Source: Pseudaquabacterium terrae (GTDB lineage Bacteria > Pseudomonadota > Gammaproteobacteria > Burkholderiales > Burkholderiaceae_C). From it: 64,000 nucleotides of DNA. The stretch spans positions 1 through 64,000 of the forward strand of contig NZ_JABRWJ010000008.1 of assembly GCF_013266755.1 (NCBI RefSeq), given 5' to 3'. Made by a program: the position numbers and the translations under genes. Numbering within the stretch: position 1 is the first letter of the stretch; every line of letters begins with the position of its first letter. The notes under the pieces were generated by a model that saw nothing but the letters and a program-made list of their open reading frames with translations, searched no databases and had not been told where the DNA came from. This document shows positions 14,941 through 22,495 of the stretch, in pieces.

Positions 14941-15690
14941 TCAGTCGTCGCCCGGCGTCCAGTCCACCTGCGTGCCCAGCGCCTGCACGGCCTGGTTCCA
15001 ACGCGCACTGATGCGCGCGTCGACGGTGCCGGCGTCGCTTTCGATCAGCACGCCGCCGCGGTCGATGTTGGGCTGGCTGACGAGCCGCGCGCCGCGCGCG
15101 GCGAGCACCTCGCCGGCGCCGCCGGCGATCATCGCCTGGTCTTCCGGATGCACGTAGACGGTGATCTGGCGCGCGCTCATCAGCACCGCGTTGACCGCGT
15201 CGATCGCCACCTGCACGACGAGCTCGGGCCGCGCGGTCAGCTCGCTGCGCACGACCTGGCGCGCCAGCTGCGTCGCGATGCGCGAGACGCTGGTGGCGAT
15301 GTGCTGCTCGAGCGCACCGAGCTCATGGTCGAAGTTCGTCAGCACCAGCCCGAACTGGCCGGCCAGCTGCTGCGCGAAGCTCTGCTTGAAGCTCTCCAGC
15401 GCGACCAGGCCGTCGCGGTAACCGTCGCGGTAGCCGTCCTGGCGTGCGGCGTGCATCTGCGCCTGGATGATCGCGGCGGCGCTTTCGGTGCTCACCGGCT
15501 CGGGCTCGGGCACCGCGGCGCGCACCGAGGACTGCGCCGTCGGGTTGTCGCCGAAGGTATTGGGCATCCAGCTCGCGAAGCCCTGCAGCTCCTCGCGCGG
15601 GATGAAGCGGGTGTAGGCGTTGTTGCCGGCGCGCGAGTTCGGCGGCGGCGGCACCTGGCGCGGGCCGTTGTTCGATTTAGAGGAACTCAT
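14941..15690 (-). CDS. fliH: Flagellar assembly protein FliH
   Basis: A 249-aa regulator of the FliI export ATPase. The proline-rich N-terminus (MSSSKSNNGPRQVPPPPNS) is followed by a central helical region with AARQDGYRDGYRDGLVALESFKQ and a C-terminal domain with QVTIYV-like beta strands (RQITVYVHPEDQAMI, DRGGVLIESDAGTVDARI). This fits FliH/YscL. It starts within the 3' end of fliG (14-nt overlap). fliI, the usual next gene, is absent: a convergent non-flagellar gene ends 17 bp away. fliI must therefore be elsewhere in the genome. Confidence 0.92.
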   Translation of the reverse strand: MSSSKSNNGPRQVPPPPNSRAGNNAYTRFIPREELQGFASWMPNTFGDNPTAQSSVRAAVPEPEPVSTESAAAIIQAQMHAARQDGYRDGYRDGLVALESFKQSFAQQLAGQFGLVLTNFDHELGALEQHIATSVSRIATQLARQVVRSELTARPELVVQVAIDAVNAVLMSARQITVYVHPEDQAMIAGGAGEVLAARGARLVSQPNIDRGGVLIESDAGTVDARISARWNQAVQALGTQVDWTPGDD

Positions 15691-16672
15691 CTGCGCCTCC
15701 GCTGGCGAGCACGATCTGACCTTCGTCGACCAGGCGGCGGACGGTCTTGAGCATTTCCTTCTGCTCCGCCTCGACTTCGCTGACCCGCACCGGGCCGCGC
15801 GATTCGAGGTCCTCGCGCAGCGTCTCGGCGGCGCGCGTGGACATGTTGCGGAACACCTTCTCGCGCATCTCCGGCGTCGCGCCCTTGAGCGCAATGACCA
15901 GCGATTCGCTCTGCACTTCCTTCAGCAGCGCCTGCACGCCCTTGTCGTCGAGCTTGCCCAGGTCGTCGAAGGTGAACATGTTGTCCATGATCCGCTGCGC
16001 CAGGTCGTTGTCGGCTTCGCGGATGAAATCGAGCACCGTGGTCTCGATCGAGGTGCCGAGCAGGTTGATGATCTCGGCCGCCGTCTTGACGCCGCCGAGC
16101 GAGGCCTTCTTCAGCTTCTCGCCGCCGGCCAGCACCTTGCTCATCACCTCGTTCAGGTCCTTCAGCGCCGAGGGCTGGATGCCGTCGAGCGTGGCGATGC
16201 GCACCAGCACCTCGTTGCGCTGGCGCTCGCCGAAGGCCTTGATCACCGACGAGCTCTGGTCGAAGTCCAGGTGCACCAGGATCGCGGCGACGATCTGCGG
16301 ATGTTCGTTGCGCAGCAGCTCGGCCACCGAGCCGGCGTCCATCCACTTCAGGCTCTCGATGCCGGTGACGTCGCTGCCTTGCAGGATGCGGTCGATCAGC
16401 AGGTTGGCCTTGTCGTCGCCGAGCGCCTTCTTCAGTACCGCCTTGACGTACTCGTCGGTGTCGGCGACCAGCGTGTGCTGCTCGGCGGCGACGATGTTGA
16501 ACTTGTCGAGCACGCCTTCGAGCCGGTCGCGCGGCACGATCTTCAGCTTGGCGATGGTCTCCCCCAGGCGCTGCACTTCCTTGGGTGCCAGGTGCTTGAA
16601 GACCTCGGCAGCTTCTTCCTCGCCGAGTGACATCAGCAGGATTGCCGCGCTTTCGAGTCCCTTGTCGTCCAT
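15677..16672 (-). CDS. fliG: Flagellar motor switch protein FliG
   Basis: A 331-aa rotor protein of the C-ring that binds FliF and FliM and carries the torque-generating helix. The whole length matches the family, including the N-terminal LMSLGEEEAAEVFKHLAPKEVQRLG, the middle-domain LLRNEHPQIVAAILVHL (EHPQ motif), and the charged C-terminal MFTFDDLGKLDDKGVQALLKEV. The ATG at 16672 gives the normal length; a GTG directly before it is less likely. It belongs to a fliF-fliG-fliH operon on the minus strand, with 120 nt between fliF and fliG and a 14-nt overlap with fliH. Confidence 0.97.
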   Translation of the reverse strand: MDDKGLESAAILLMSLGEEEAAEVFKHLAPKEVQRLGETIAKLKIVPRDRLEGVLDKFNIVAAEQHTLVADTDEYVKAVLKKALGDDKANLLIDRILQGSDVTGIESLKWMDAGSVAELLRNEHPQIVAAILVHLDFDQSSSVIKAFGERQRNEVLVRIATLDGIQPSALKDLNEVMSKVLAGGEKLKKASLGGVKTAAEIINLLGTSIETTVLDFIREADNDLAQRIMDNMFTFDDLGKLDDKGVQALLKEVQSESLVIALKGATPEMREKVFRNMSTRAAETLREDLESRGPVRVSEVEAEQKEMLKTVRRLVDEGQIVLASGGADEFL

Positions 16673-16792
16673 CACGTCTGCCCCTCGTCCGCGGGGTACC
16701 GCGGCCGATCCCCCGAGGGGATGCGGGCCGGCTTGGGAGCGGCCCGGCGCTCGGCCCGCCCCTTCGATGTCGGTACCTGGCAGATCATCTAG

Positions 16793-18466
16793 TTAGCTCA
16801 CTTCGCCGCTGACCCAGCCGCGCACGATGTTGGCGACGGCGGCCGGGTTCTCGCGTGCAAGGTTACGCGCGCTGGCGAGTTGCAGGGTGGCTTTCGCCGG
16901 CTCGAGCGAGACGACTTCTTCCGGCGCCGGCAGCTTGTGGGTGTCGTCGACCACGGCGTCCAGCACCTTCGGCGCCGGCGGCGGCTCGATCTGGCGCATC
17001 GCCGGGCGCACGACGCCGAACACCAGCAGCAGCGCGACCGCGGCCAGCCCCGCCGGCACCGCGCCGGCGCGCACCAGGTCGAGCAGCCAGGGCTGTTGCC
17101 ACAGCGGCACGTCGTCGGCCTTCGGCACCGCGGGCGCGCGGAACGGGATGTTGACCACCTTGACCGAATCGCCGCGCTGCTTGTTGAAGCCGACGCTTTC
17201 CTGCACCAGCGCGGTCAGCTTCTCGAGCTCCTCCGGCGTCAGCGCGGTCGTCGTGGTCTTGCCCTTGGCATCGGTCGCCGAGCGGTGGTTGACCAGCACC
17301 GCGGCATTGATGCGCTTGATCGTGCCGACCGCCTTGCGCTGCATGCTGACGGTCTTGTCGACCTCGTAATTGGTGGTCGCTTCGCGGCGGCCGTTGGCGC
17401 CGGTGGAGCCCGTCTGCGCGGCCTGCAGCGGCGCAGCGGCGCCGACCACCGGCGCGGCGGCCGGCTGCGGCGGCTGGTTGCTCGCGGCACCGGGCACGCC
17501 CGAGGGCGTCGCTTGGGCCGCGCTGTTGGCTTCGTTGGTGCGCTGGCTGCGGATCGTCGCTTCGCCGGCCTGGTTCGGCTTGAACTCTTCGGAGGTCGAT
17601 TCGACCTGGTTGAAGTCCAGCTCGGCGGTGACGGTGGCGCGCAGGTTGTCGCGGCCGAGCGCCGGCTCGAGGATCTCGATCACGCGCTTCAGGTACGTGG
17701 CCTCGACCTGCTGCAGGTACTGCAGCTGCTGCGTATCGAGGCCTTGCTGCGCGCTGGCGTCGGGCGGCGCCGACAGCAGCGAGGAATTCTGGTCGACGAT
17801 CGAGACCGACTTGGGCGACAGCTCGGGCACCGACGAGGACACCAGGTGCACGATGCCGGCGACCTGCGAGCGGTCGAGCGCGCGGCCCGGGTGCAGCGTC
17901 AGCAGCACCGAGGCGCTGGGCTTTTGCTGCTCGCGAAAGAAGCCGTTCTGCGACGGCAGCGCCAGGTGCACGCGCGCCGACTGCACCGCGGTGATCGAGC
18001 TGATCGAGCGCGTCAGTTCACCTTCGAGCGCACGCTGCAGGTTCGTGCGCTCCTGCAGCTGCGACTGGCCGAAGCGGGCGTTGTCCATCAGCTCGAAGCC
18101 GGTCGTCGTGCCCTTGGGCAGGCCGGCTTGCGCCAGCTTCAGGCGCAGCTCGGGCACCATGTCGGCGGGCACCAGCAGCGTCGTGCCGTCGCCGGCGGCG
18201 CGGTAGGGCACCTTCAGCGCGGCCAGCTGGGTCATCACCGCGCCGGCGTCCTTGTCGGACAGGCTCGGGTACAGCGGCGCCAGGTTGCCCGAGTCCTTCC
18301 ACATCAGCAGCGACACCAGCACCGCGATCACGCCGGCCAGGCCGAGGCCGAGCAGCATCTTGGCGCGTGCCGGCATCCGGTTGAAGCGGGCGAGGGCGCC
18401 GGTCGACTCCTCGGCGGCGACGGCGGCGGCGTTCTGCGGGGTGATCGGGGTGACGGTGGCGTCCAT
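16793..18466 (-). CDS. fliF: Flagellar MS-ring protein FliF
   Basis: A 557-aa inner-membrane ring protein. It has a first transmembrane helix around residues 37-55, YscJ/FliF periplasmic domains (LYPSLSDKDAGAVMTQL; RALEGELTRSISSITAVQSARVHLALP), a low-complexity Pro/Ala/Gln region near 330-380, a second helix near 465-485 and a cytoplasmic FliG-binding tail ending NIVRGWVSGEV. An extension to 18532 adds 22 residues unlike the family, so ATG 18466 is chosen. It is divergent from fliE across a 151-bp gap. Confidence 0.96.
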   Translation of the reverse strand: MDATVTPITPQNAAAVAAEESTGALARFNRMPARAKMLLGLGLAGVIAVLVSLLMWKDSGNLAPLYPSLSDKDAGAVMTQLAALKVPYRAAGDGTTLLVPADMVPELRLKLAQAGLPKGTTTGFELMDNARFGQSQLQERTNLQRALEGELTRSISSITAVQSARVHLALPSQNGFFREQQKPSASVLLTLHPGRALDRSQVAGIVHLVSSSVPELSPKSVSIVDQNSSLLSAPPDASAQQGLDTQQLQYLQQVEATYLKRVIEILEPALGRDNLRATVTAELDFNQVESTSEEFKPNQAGEATIRSQRTNEANSAAQATPSGVPGAASNQPPQPAAAPVVGAAAPLQAAQTGSTGANGRREATTNYEVDKTVSMQRKAVGTIKRINAAVLVNHRSATDAKGKTTTTALTPEELEKLTALVQESVGFNKQRGDSVKVVNIPFRAPAVPKADDVPLWQQPWLLDLVRAGAVPAGLAAVALLLVFGVVRPAMRQIEPPPAPKVLDAVVDDTHKLPAPEEVVSLEPAKATLQLASARNLARENPAAVANIVRGWVSGEVS

Positions 18467-18617
18467 GGGGGGCGGTCTGCTTCGAGTTGACGGATTGTTC
18501 GACAGCCCGCCCGAAGACCAAGGGGCAAACAACCCGCATTTCGGGCTTCAGTTCCCGCCATCGTTGCCGAGGCCGTGTCCCTACAGTTCAGCTCGTGGAG
18601 AACCCACGAGGTGACCT

Positions 18618-18980
18618 ATGGACCTGAAGCTCAAACCTTTCGATTTCGCCCAAGCCGTTGCACGCGCCGGCCTGCGCCCGGACGGCACGCCCCTCGCGGG
18701 TGGCGCGGGTGGCGTCGGCGGTTCAGCCGCGGCCCAGAAGGCGCAGGCGGCGAGCGGCGTCAGCTTCCAGAACGCGATGAGCCAGGCGCTCAAGCAGGTC
18801 AGCGAAGCGCAGAACGACGCCAGCACGTTGCAGAAGGAATTCCAGCTCGGCAACTCGTCGGTCAGCCTGGAAGAAACGATGGTCGCTGCCGAGAAGGCGC
18901 GCCTGGGGTTCACGGCTGCGGTGTCGGTGCGCAACCGGCTGGTGCAGGCTTATTCCGAGATCATGAACATGCAGGTTTGA
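18618..18980 (+). CDS. fliE: Flagellar hook-basal body protein FliE
   Basis: A 120-aa export-gate/rod junction protein. The C-terminal two-thirds fit the family: FQNAMSQALKQVSEAQNDAS, then LEETMVAAEKARLGFTAAVSVRNRLVQAYSEIMNMQV, ending in the typical MQV. The N-terminal half has a glycine/alanine-rich linker. The ATG lies 6 nt after a GAGGTG site. It is transcribed divergently from fliFGH, the arrangement usual in Burkholderiales. Confidence 0.95.
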   Translation: MDLKLKPFDFAQAVARAGLRPDGTPLAGGAGGVGGSAAAQKAQAASGVSFQNAMSQALKQVSEAQNDASTLQKEFQLGNSSVSLEETMVAAEKARLGFTAAVSVRNRLVQAYSEIMNMQV

Positions 18981-19077
18981 CCCTGCGCGGTAGGAGCGAT
19001 AGCCGTCGGCTTGCGGCCCATTGCTGCCATTGCGATTGAAGACTCAGCGAGATCAGGCCGCCAGGGCGCCCTGTTGC

Positions 19078-19267
19078 GCTCGTGTCCCCCGGTCGCTCCG
19101 CTCCCTCCTCCTCTTACCTCGCTCCACAGGGCACCCTGCCGTCCTGATCCGGCACGGCCCTGGAATTGATTCTTCGCACGCCACCGCAGTGCCGTTGCCA
19201 AGGACATGGGGTGCCCGCTGCAGCGAGGTAAGAGGAGGAGGGAGCGGAGCGACCGGGGGACACGAGC
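19078..19267. repeat. Perfect 46-bp inverted repeat in the fliE downstream gap
   Basis: 19078-19123 and 19222-19267 are exact reverse complements over 46 bp, with a 98-bp loop between them. Arms read GCTCGTGTCCCCCGGTCGCT and onward, made of GGAGCGGAGCGACC-like units. The gap from 18981 to 19348 contains no gene that I can support. The loop carries a minus-strand GCGGTGGCGTGCG core shared with the repeat locus at 114-258. Confidence 0.92.
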
Positions 19268-19317
19268 GGCAGCGGGTACCCCGTGGCCTTGGCCCGCTCC
19301 GTCTGTGCATGCGGCGC

Positions 19318-19334
19318 CGAACGACCGCAACGGG
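19318..19334 (+). repeat. 17-bp repeat tag, copy 2
   Basis: CGAACGACCGCAACGGG is identical to 541-557. It lies about 50 bp right of the 46-bp inverted repeat, as copy 1 lies about 40 bp right of its own palindrome. Confidence 0.7.
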
Positions 19335-19348
19335 GCCGCGAGCAGCAC

Positions 19349-19762
19349 TCAGCGCCGGCGCGAGTCGTCGCTGCTGCGGCGCCGCGCATCCACCTCGAAC
19401 CAGTTGTCCCAGTACGCCCGCCGGCCGCGCAGCCACTGCCACAGGCTCGACGCGGCATAGGCCGGGAAGAAGAACACGCCCCAGCGTTCGACCTGCCGCA
19501 CGTGCACCAGCTCGTGAGCCAGTGATCGCTGCAGATCGCCGCGCGTCACGGCGACGATGACATGCCCCAGCGTGATCGCGCGGTACGGCAGGCGCCGCGC
19601 CAGCGCGCCGCACGCCGCTTCGTCGTCTCGCCAGGTCGCTTGCAATGTGCCGTCGGCGATGCGTGCGCGGGCCCGCAGGGGCAGCAGCAGCGCGACGACC
19701 AGCAGCCCGACCAGCGAACAGGGTGAGGCCCAGAGGACCTTTGCAACAGCGCCCGAATGCAT
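19349..19762 (-). CDS. Putative membrane-associated zinc peptidase-like protein (HELVH)
   Basis: A 137-aa protein. An N-terminal hydrophobic segment (about residues 10-30) is followed by a domain with AITLGHVIVA and the zinc-binding signature HELVHVRQVERWG near residue 84. The HExxH with a downstream ERWG is shared by a family of short uncharacterised Burkholderiales proteins. It lacks a full M48-type domain, so proteolysis is doubtful. It follows the two pseudopilin genes on the same strand after 12 nt and could be co-transcribed. Confidence 0.7.
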   Translation of the reverse strand: MHSGAVAKVLWASPCSLVGLLVVALLLPLRARARIADGTLQATWRDDEAACGALARRLPYRAITLGHVIVAVTRGDLQRSLAHELVHVRQVERWGVFFFPAYAASSLWQWLRGRRAYWDNWFEVDARRRSSDDSRRR

Positions 19763-19774
19763 CGGGCGGGGAGC

Positions 19775-20284
19775 TTAGCAGTGCGCGACGCCCTTGATCA
19801 GGCCGTCGGGCGAGCAGACGCTGGCGCGGCCGAGGCGGCCCATGCGCACCTGCAGCACATCGCCGCGAGACGACGTGAGCTGCACGCTCGCCGGCGCCTG
19901 CAGCGCGGCGCCGCTGCGGCCGTCGAGCTCGAAGGTCTCGGCCAGCGTGATGATCACGCCGGGGTGGTCCTTGGTGCTGACGCGCTTGAGCACCGCCGGG
20001 TGACCGGCGTTGTCGCAGCGGGCGGCGGAGTCGACGGTGATCGCATAGCACCACGCGCTGCCCTGGGTGAAGTTCACGCGCAGCACCTGGCCGCGGCGCG
20101 CCGCTTCGTGGCGCGCTTCGGCGACGTCGGCCACCAGGTGCGCGGCGGCGGCCTGCACGCGCTGGCGAGCGGCCCACGCGGCCATCGGCGCAGCCGCCAG
20201 TGTGCCGAGCACGGCCAGGATCGCGATCGCGATCATCAGCTCGATCAAGGTGAGACCACGGGTGTGGCCGATACGGTGTTTCAT
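19775..20284 (-). CDS. GspH/FimT family pseudopilin
   Basis: A 169-aa minor type IV pilin-like protein. The prepilin leader MKHRIGHTRG is cut before LTLIELMIAIAILAVLGTLA, which has the conserved Glu at +5 and a hydrophobic helix. The C-terminal globular part has a CSPDG segment and a terminal cysteine (VAHC), suggesting a disulfide. Its ATG overlaps the stop of the upstream PilE-like gene by 4 nt (20281-20284). It probably acts in pilus priming or DNA uptake with the neighbour. Confidence 0.87.
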   Translation of the reverse strand: MKHRIGHTRGLTLIELMIAIAILAVLGTLAAAPMAAWAARQRVQAAAAHLVADVAEARHEAARRGQVLRVNFTQGSAWCYAITVDSAARCDNAGHPAVLKRVSTKDHPGVIITLAETFELDGRSGAALQAPASVQLTSSRGDVLQVRMGRLGRASVCSPDGLIKGVAHC

Positions 20285-20697
20285 GAATGCCAGCAGCCCG
20301 GCTGCGGTCCTTGGAAGCTCATCGCCCACTCGACGCGCAGCGTCACGGTGGTGCACTCGGTGTCGGCGGCCTGCGCGCCCTGGGCCAGCGCGGTCGCGGT
20401 GTAGGCCAGGCCGTCGGGGCTGCCCTGCAGCTGGATGCGGTAGTGGCCGTGGCGGCTCTGGCCGGCGCTCCAGCCGGGCAGCTGGTCGAGGCGCTCGGCG
20501 TAGCCGCCGTGGCGCTCGCGGTGGGCGTCCTGGGCCTGTTGCAGCTGCTGCAGCGAGTAGGTCGCATCGGCGCGGTGGCTGCGCAGCTGCGCGCTGCGGT
20601 AGCTGGGCACGGCGATCGTGGCCAGCACGCCGGTGATCGCCACGGCGGCCATCGTCTCGATCAGCGTCAGGCCGCGCGTGCGGCGCGTCGTGCGCAT
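20281..20697 (-). CDS. PilE-like type IV pilin / minor pseudopilin
   Basis: A 138-aa protein with a prepilin leader MRTTRRTRG followed by LTLIETMAAVAITGVLATIAVPSYR (Glu+5 present). The globular part has YSLQQLQQAQDAHRERHGGYA and a Cys pair (TECTTVTLR, PGCWHS) near the C-terminus, as in PilE/ComP-like minor pilins. An upstream in-frame region to 20955 is antisense to ycgR and is rejected. It is coupled to the FimT gene by an ATGA overlap and begins 12 nt after ycgR ends. Confidence 0.87.
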   Translation of the reverse strand: MRTTRRTRGLTLIETMAAVAITGVLATIAVPSYRSAQLRSHRADATYSLQQLQQAQDAHRERHGGYAERLDQLPGWSAGQSRHGHYRIQLQGSPDGLAYTATALAQGAQAADTECTTVTLRVEWAMSFQGPQPGCWHS

Positions 20698-20708
20698 GGC
20701 GGCTGCCT

Positions 20709-21473
20709 TCAACCGACCGTCAGCAGCCGGCGCCGCTTCTGGGTCTGGTCGATGTAGCGCTGCAGCGAACGCTCGGCGTTGCCGTCGAGCTTGACCAGCT
20801 CGCAGCCCAGGCGCGCGCCGCGCGCATTGGGCTGGATCGAGCTGATGTGGTGCACGTGCAGCGTCGCGTTGAAACGGGTGTCGGGGTCGAGCTCGAAGCG
20901 CACGTTGTGCAGCGTCAGGCCGGCCGCCAGCGGCGGCATGTCCTCGGGCAGCCACAGCGCACAGCCGCCGATGCTGACGTCGAGCACGCGCAGCGACAGC
21001 TGGATGTCGGGCAGCGCCGGATGGCGCAGCAGCGCGACCGGCGAGCTGCGCTCGAGGGTGCGCACGCGGTAGGACTGGCGGCGCTGGAAGCGGTACAGCC
21101 GGCGCGGCATCTGCGCCTGCAGCGCGCAGCTCTTGGCGCCGCGCACCAGCATCAAGTGATTCAGGTCGAACTGCAGCTTCACCGCGTCGAGGTAGCTGAC
21201 GGCGGTGACCTCGTCGCTCTCGACCAGCGCCTGCAGGTGCGGGTTGGTCAGCTCGGCCTGGAAGGCCAGGCGCTGGCTGGCCGAATCGACGGTCCAGATC
21301 GCCGTGGCGAAGCTGACGCCGCCGGGCGCGTTCATGTGGATCGGCGTCGCCGTTTCCATCAGCTGGCGCATCAGCGCCAGCACTTCGCGTGGCGATTCGA
21401 TGCGGAATGCGGCATACGGATCGATGCCCTCGAGCGCATCCATCGGTGCCGGTTGGGTGTCCATGAAGGCCAT
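20709..21473 (-). CDS. ycgR: Flagellar brake protein YcgR (PilZ domain)
   Basis: A 254-aa c-di-GMP effector that slows the flagellar motor. The N-terminal YcgR domain covers about residues 15-120. The C-terminal PilZ domain begins at the c-di-GMP-binding RRQSYRVR motif near residue 132 and has the second motif DVSIGGCALWLP near 166. The length is normal for YcgR. It lies 23 nt downstream of fliT and probably belongs to the fliS-fliT unit, linking c-di-GMP to swimming. Confidence 0.92.
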   Translation of the reverse strand: MAFMDTQPAPMDALEGIDPYAAFRIESPREVLALMRQLMETATPIHMNAPGGVSFATAIWTVDSASQRLAFQAELTNPHLQALVESDEVTAVSYLDAVKLQFDLNHLMLVRGAKSCALQAQMPRRLYRFQRRQSYRVRTLERSSPVALLRHPALPDIQLSLRVLDVSIGGCALWLPEDMPPLAAGLTLHNVRFELDPDTRFNATLHVHHISSIQPNARGARLGCELVKLDGNAERSLQRYIDQTQKRRRLLTVG

Positions 21474-21496
21474 CGCCGCTCCTTGGCGCTTGAGGA

Positions 21497-21796
21497 TCAG
21501 TGCAGCGTCTTGGGCTTGCCGGCCATCATGTGGTCAAGGTCCTCGAGCCACGGTTCGGCGAGGTGGCGGATCTCGGCGTCGTTGACCAGGATGCGCTTCA
21601 TGATGCGGGACTTGAGCTGGCTTTCTTCGCTGCTCAGGTTGTTGCCCCGCGCGGCGTTCTTCAGCTGGCTGATCAACAGCACACAAGCTCCTTCGAGCTT
21701 GATGACGTGATCCCAGTTGCCGGCCCGGGCGGCGTCGAGCATGTCGGCGCTGGCCTTTTCGATGGCTTCGTAGTAGCTCAGGAGGCTGCTGTTCAT
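21497..21796 (-). CDS. fliT: Flagellar chaperone FliT
   Basis: A 99-aa helical protein in the usual place after fliS. It starts MNSSLLSYYEAIEKASADML and contains EGACVLLISQLK and RIMKRILVNDAEIRHLAEPW, matching the FliT pattern of short helical bundles that bind FliD and FlhDC. An extension to 21841 would overlap the fliS stop region and is not preferred. It probably limits FlhDC activity and chaperones the cap protein FliD. Confidence 0.88.
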   Translation of the reverse strand: MNSSLLSYYEAIEKASADMLDAARAGNWDHVIKLEGACVLLISQLKNAARGNNLSSEESQLKSRIMKRILVNDAEIRHLAEPWLEDLDHMMAGKPKTLH

Positions 21797-21821
21797 GGTG
21801 AGTGGACGTAAGGGCCGTTGA

Positions 21822-22259
21822 TCAGTTGCGGGCGCGGGCATCGGCCGATTCGCCGATCGCGTTCCAGGCGTCGCGCAGCGGGCTCATCAGGCCCAGGCAC
21901 TCTTCGAGCGCCTTCTCGTCATTGCGCAGATTGGCCTGCGTCAGGCGCAGGCAGACATAGGCATACAGGTCCGACAGGTCGGCGGCGAGCTTGCCGCCGG
22001 ATTCCAGGTTCAGGCTGGCCTTGAGGCCTTCGTCGACGATGCGCACCGCCTGCATCAGGGCTGAGCCCTTGACCTGCGGGTCGCCCGCGCGCATCGCGCC
22101 GCGGGCGCGGTTCACGGCGGCGAAGAAGCCGTCGAAGAGCAGGGTGACCAAGCCGTGCGGCGAGGCTTCGTTGACCATCGTCTGCACGCCCACCTGCTGG
22201 TAGGCGCCGGCGAACTGTCGGGCACGGTTCGAAGGGGGGGCGATCGTGGCGCTGAACAT
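21822..22259 (-). CDS. fliS: Flagellin export chaperone FliS
   Basis: A 145-aa helical chaperone for FliC. The family core is visible: QQVGVQTMVNEASPHGLVTLLFDGFFAAVNRARGAM followed by KGSALMQAVRIVDEGLKASLN and DLSDLYAYVCLRLTQANLRND. A sigma-28 type promoter lies about 45-72 bp upstream, separate from the fliD promoter. fliT and ycgR follow on the same strand. Confidence 0.95.
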   Translation of the reverse strand: MFSATIAPPSNRARQFAGAYQQVGVQTMVNEASPHGLVTLLFDGFFAAVNRARGAMRAGDPQVKGSALMQAVRIVDEGLKASLNLESGGKLAADLSDLYAYVCLRLTQANLRNDEKALEECLGLMSPLRDAWNAIGESADARARN

Positions 22260-22303
22260 GGCGTGGGTCTTTTCGTCAGTGCGATTGCGTTGTCCTGACA
22301 GGG

Positions 22304-22331
22304 TTATCGGTGCCGGGGGCGGGTCACTTGA
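22304..22331 (-). promoter_or_regulatory. Sigma-28 (FliA) promoter for fliS
   Basis: On the minus strand TCAA (22328-22331), a 16-nt spacer, then ACCGATAA (22304-22311), close to the FliA consensus TAAA-N15-GCCGATAA. The leader to the fliS ATG would be about 40 nt. Confidence 0.7.
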
Positions 22332-22406
22332 GCGGGGGAAAACGGGCGTTTCCCGCGGTTGCAGGAGGGATCAAGAAGACCCCTCAGCGCGCCGTCCAGA
22401 AGTGCG

Positions 22407-22428
22407 CGCGCCGCCCGAAGGCGGCGCG
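22407..22428 (-). terminator. 9-bp GC-rich stem-loop between fliD and fliS
   Basis: CGCGCCGCC (22407-22415) and GGCGGCGCG (22420-22428) form a perfect stem with a CGAA loop. On the minus strand it follows fliD, but no real T-run comes after it, so termination is uncertain. Confidence 0.45.
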
Positions 22429-22474
22429 ACGACTGGCCCTGAGCAAGCAGCCTTCAGGCTTGTTGTCTCGATAG

Positions 22475-22495
22475 ACGCAGGCGTTACGCCTGCGT
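22475..22495 (-). terminator. Hairpin enclosing the fliD stop codon
   Basis: On the minus strand ACGCAGGCG (22495-22487) and CGCCTGCGT (22483-22475) pair perfectly, and the 3-nt loop is exactly the TAA stop of fliD. No T-run follows, so it may act in mRNA stability or translation termination instead of transcription termination. Confidence 0.5.
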
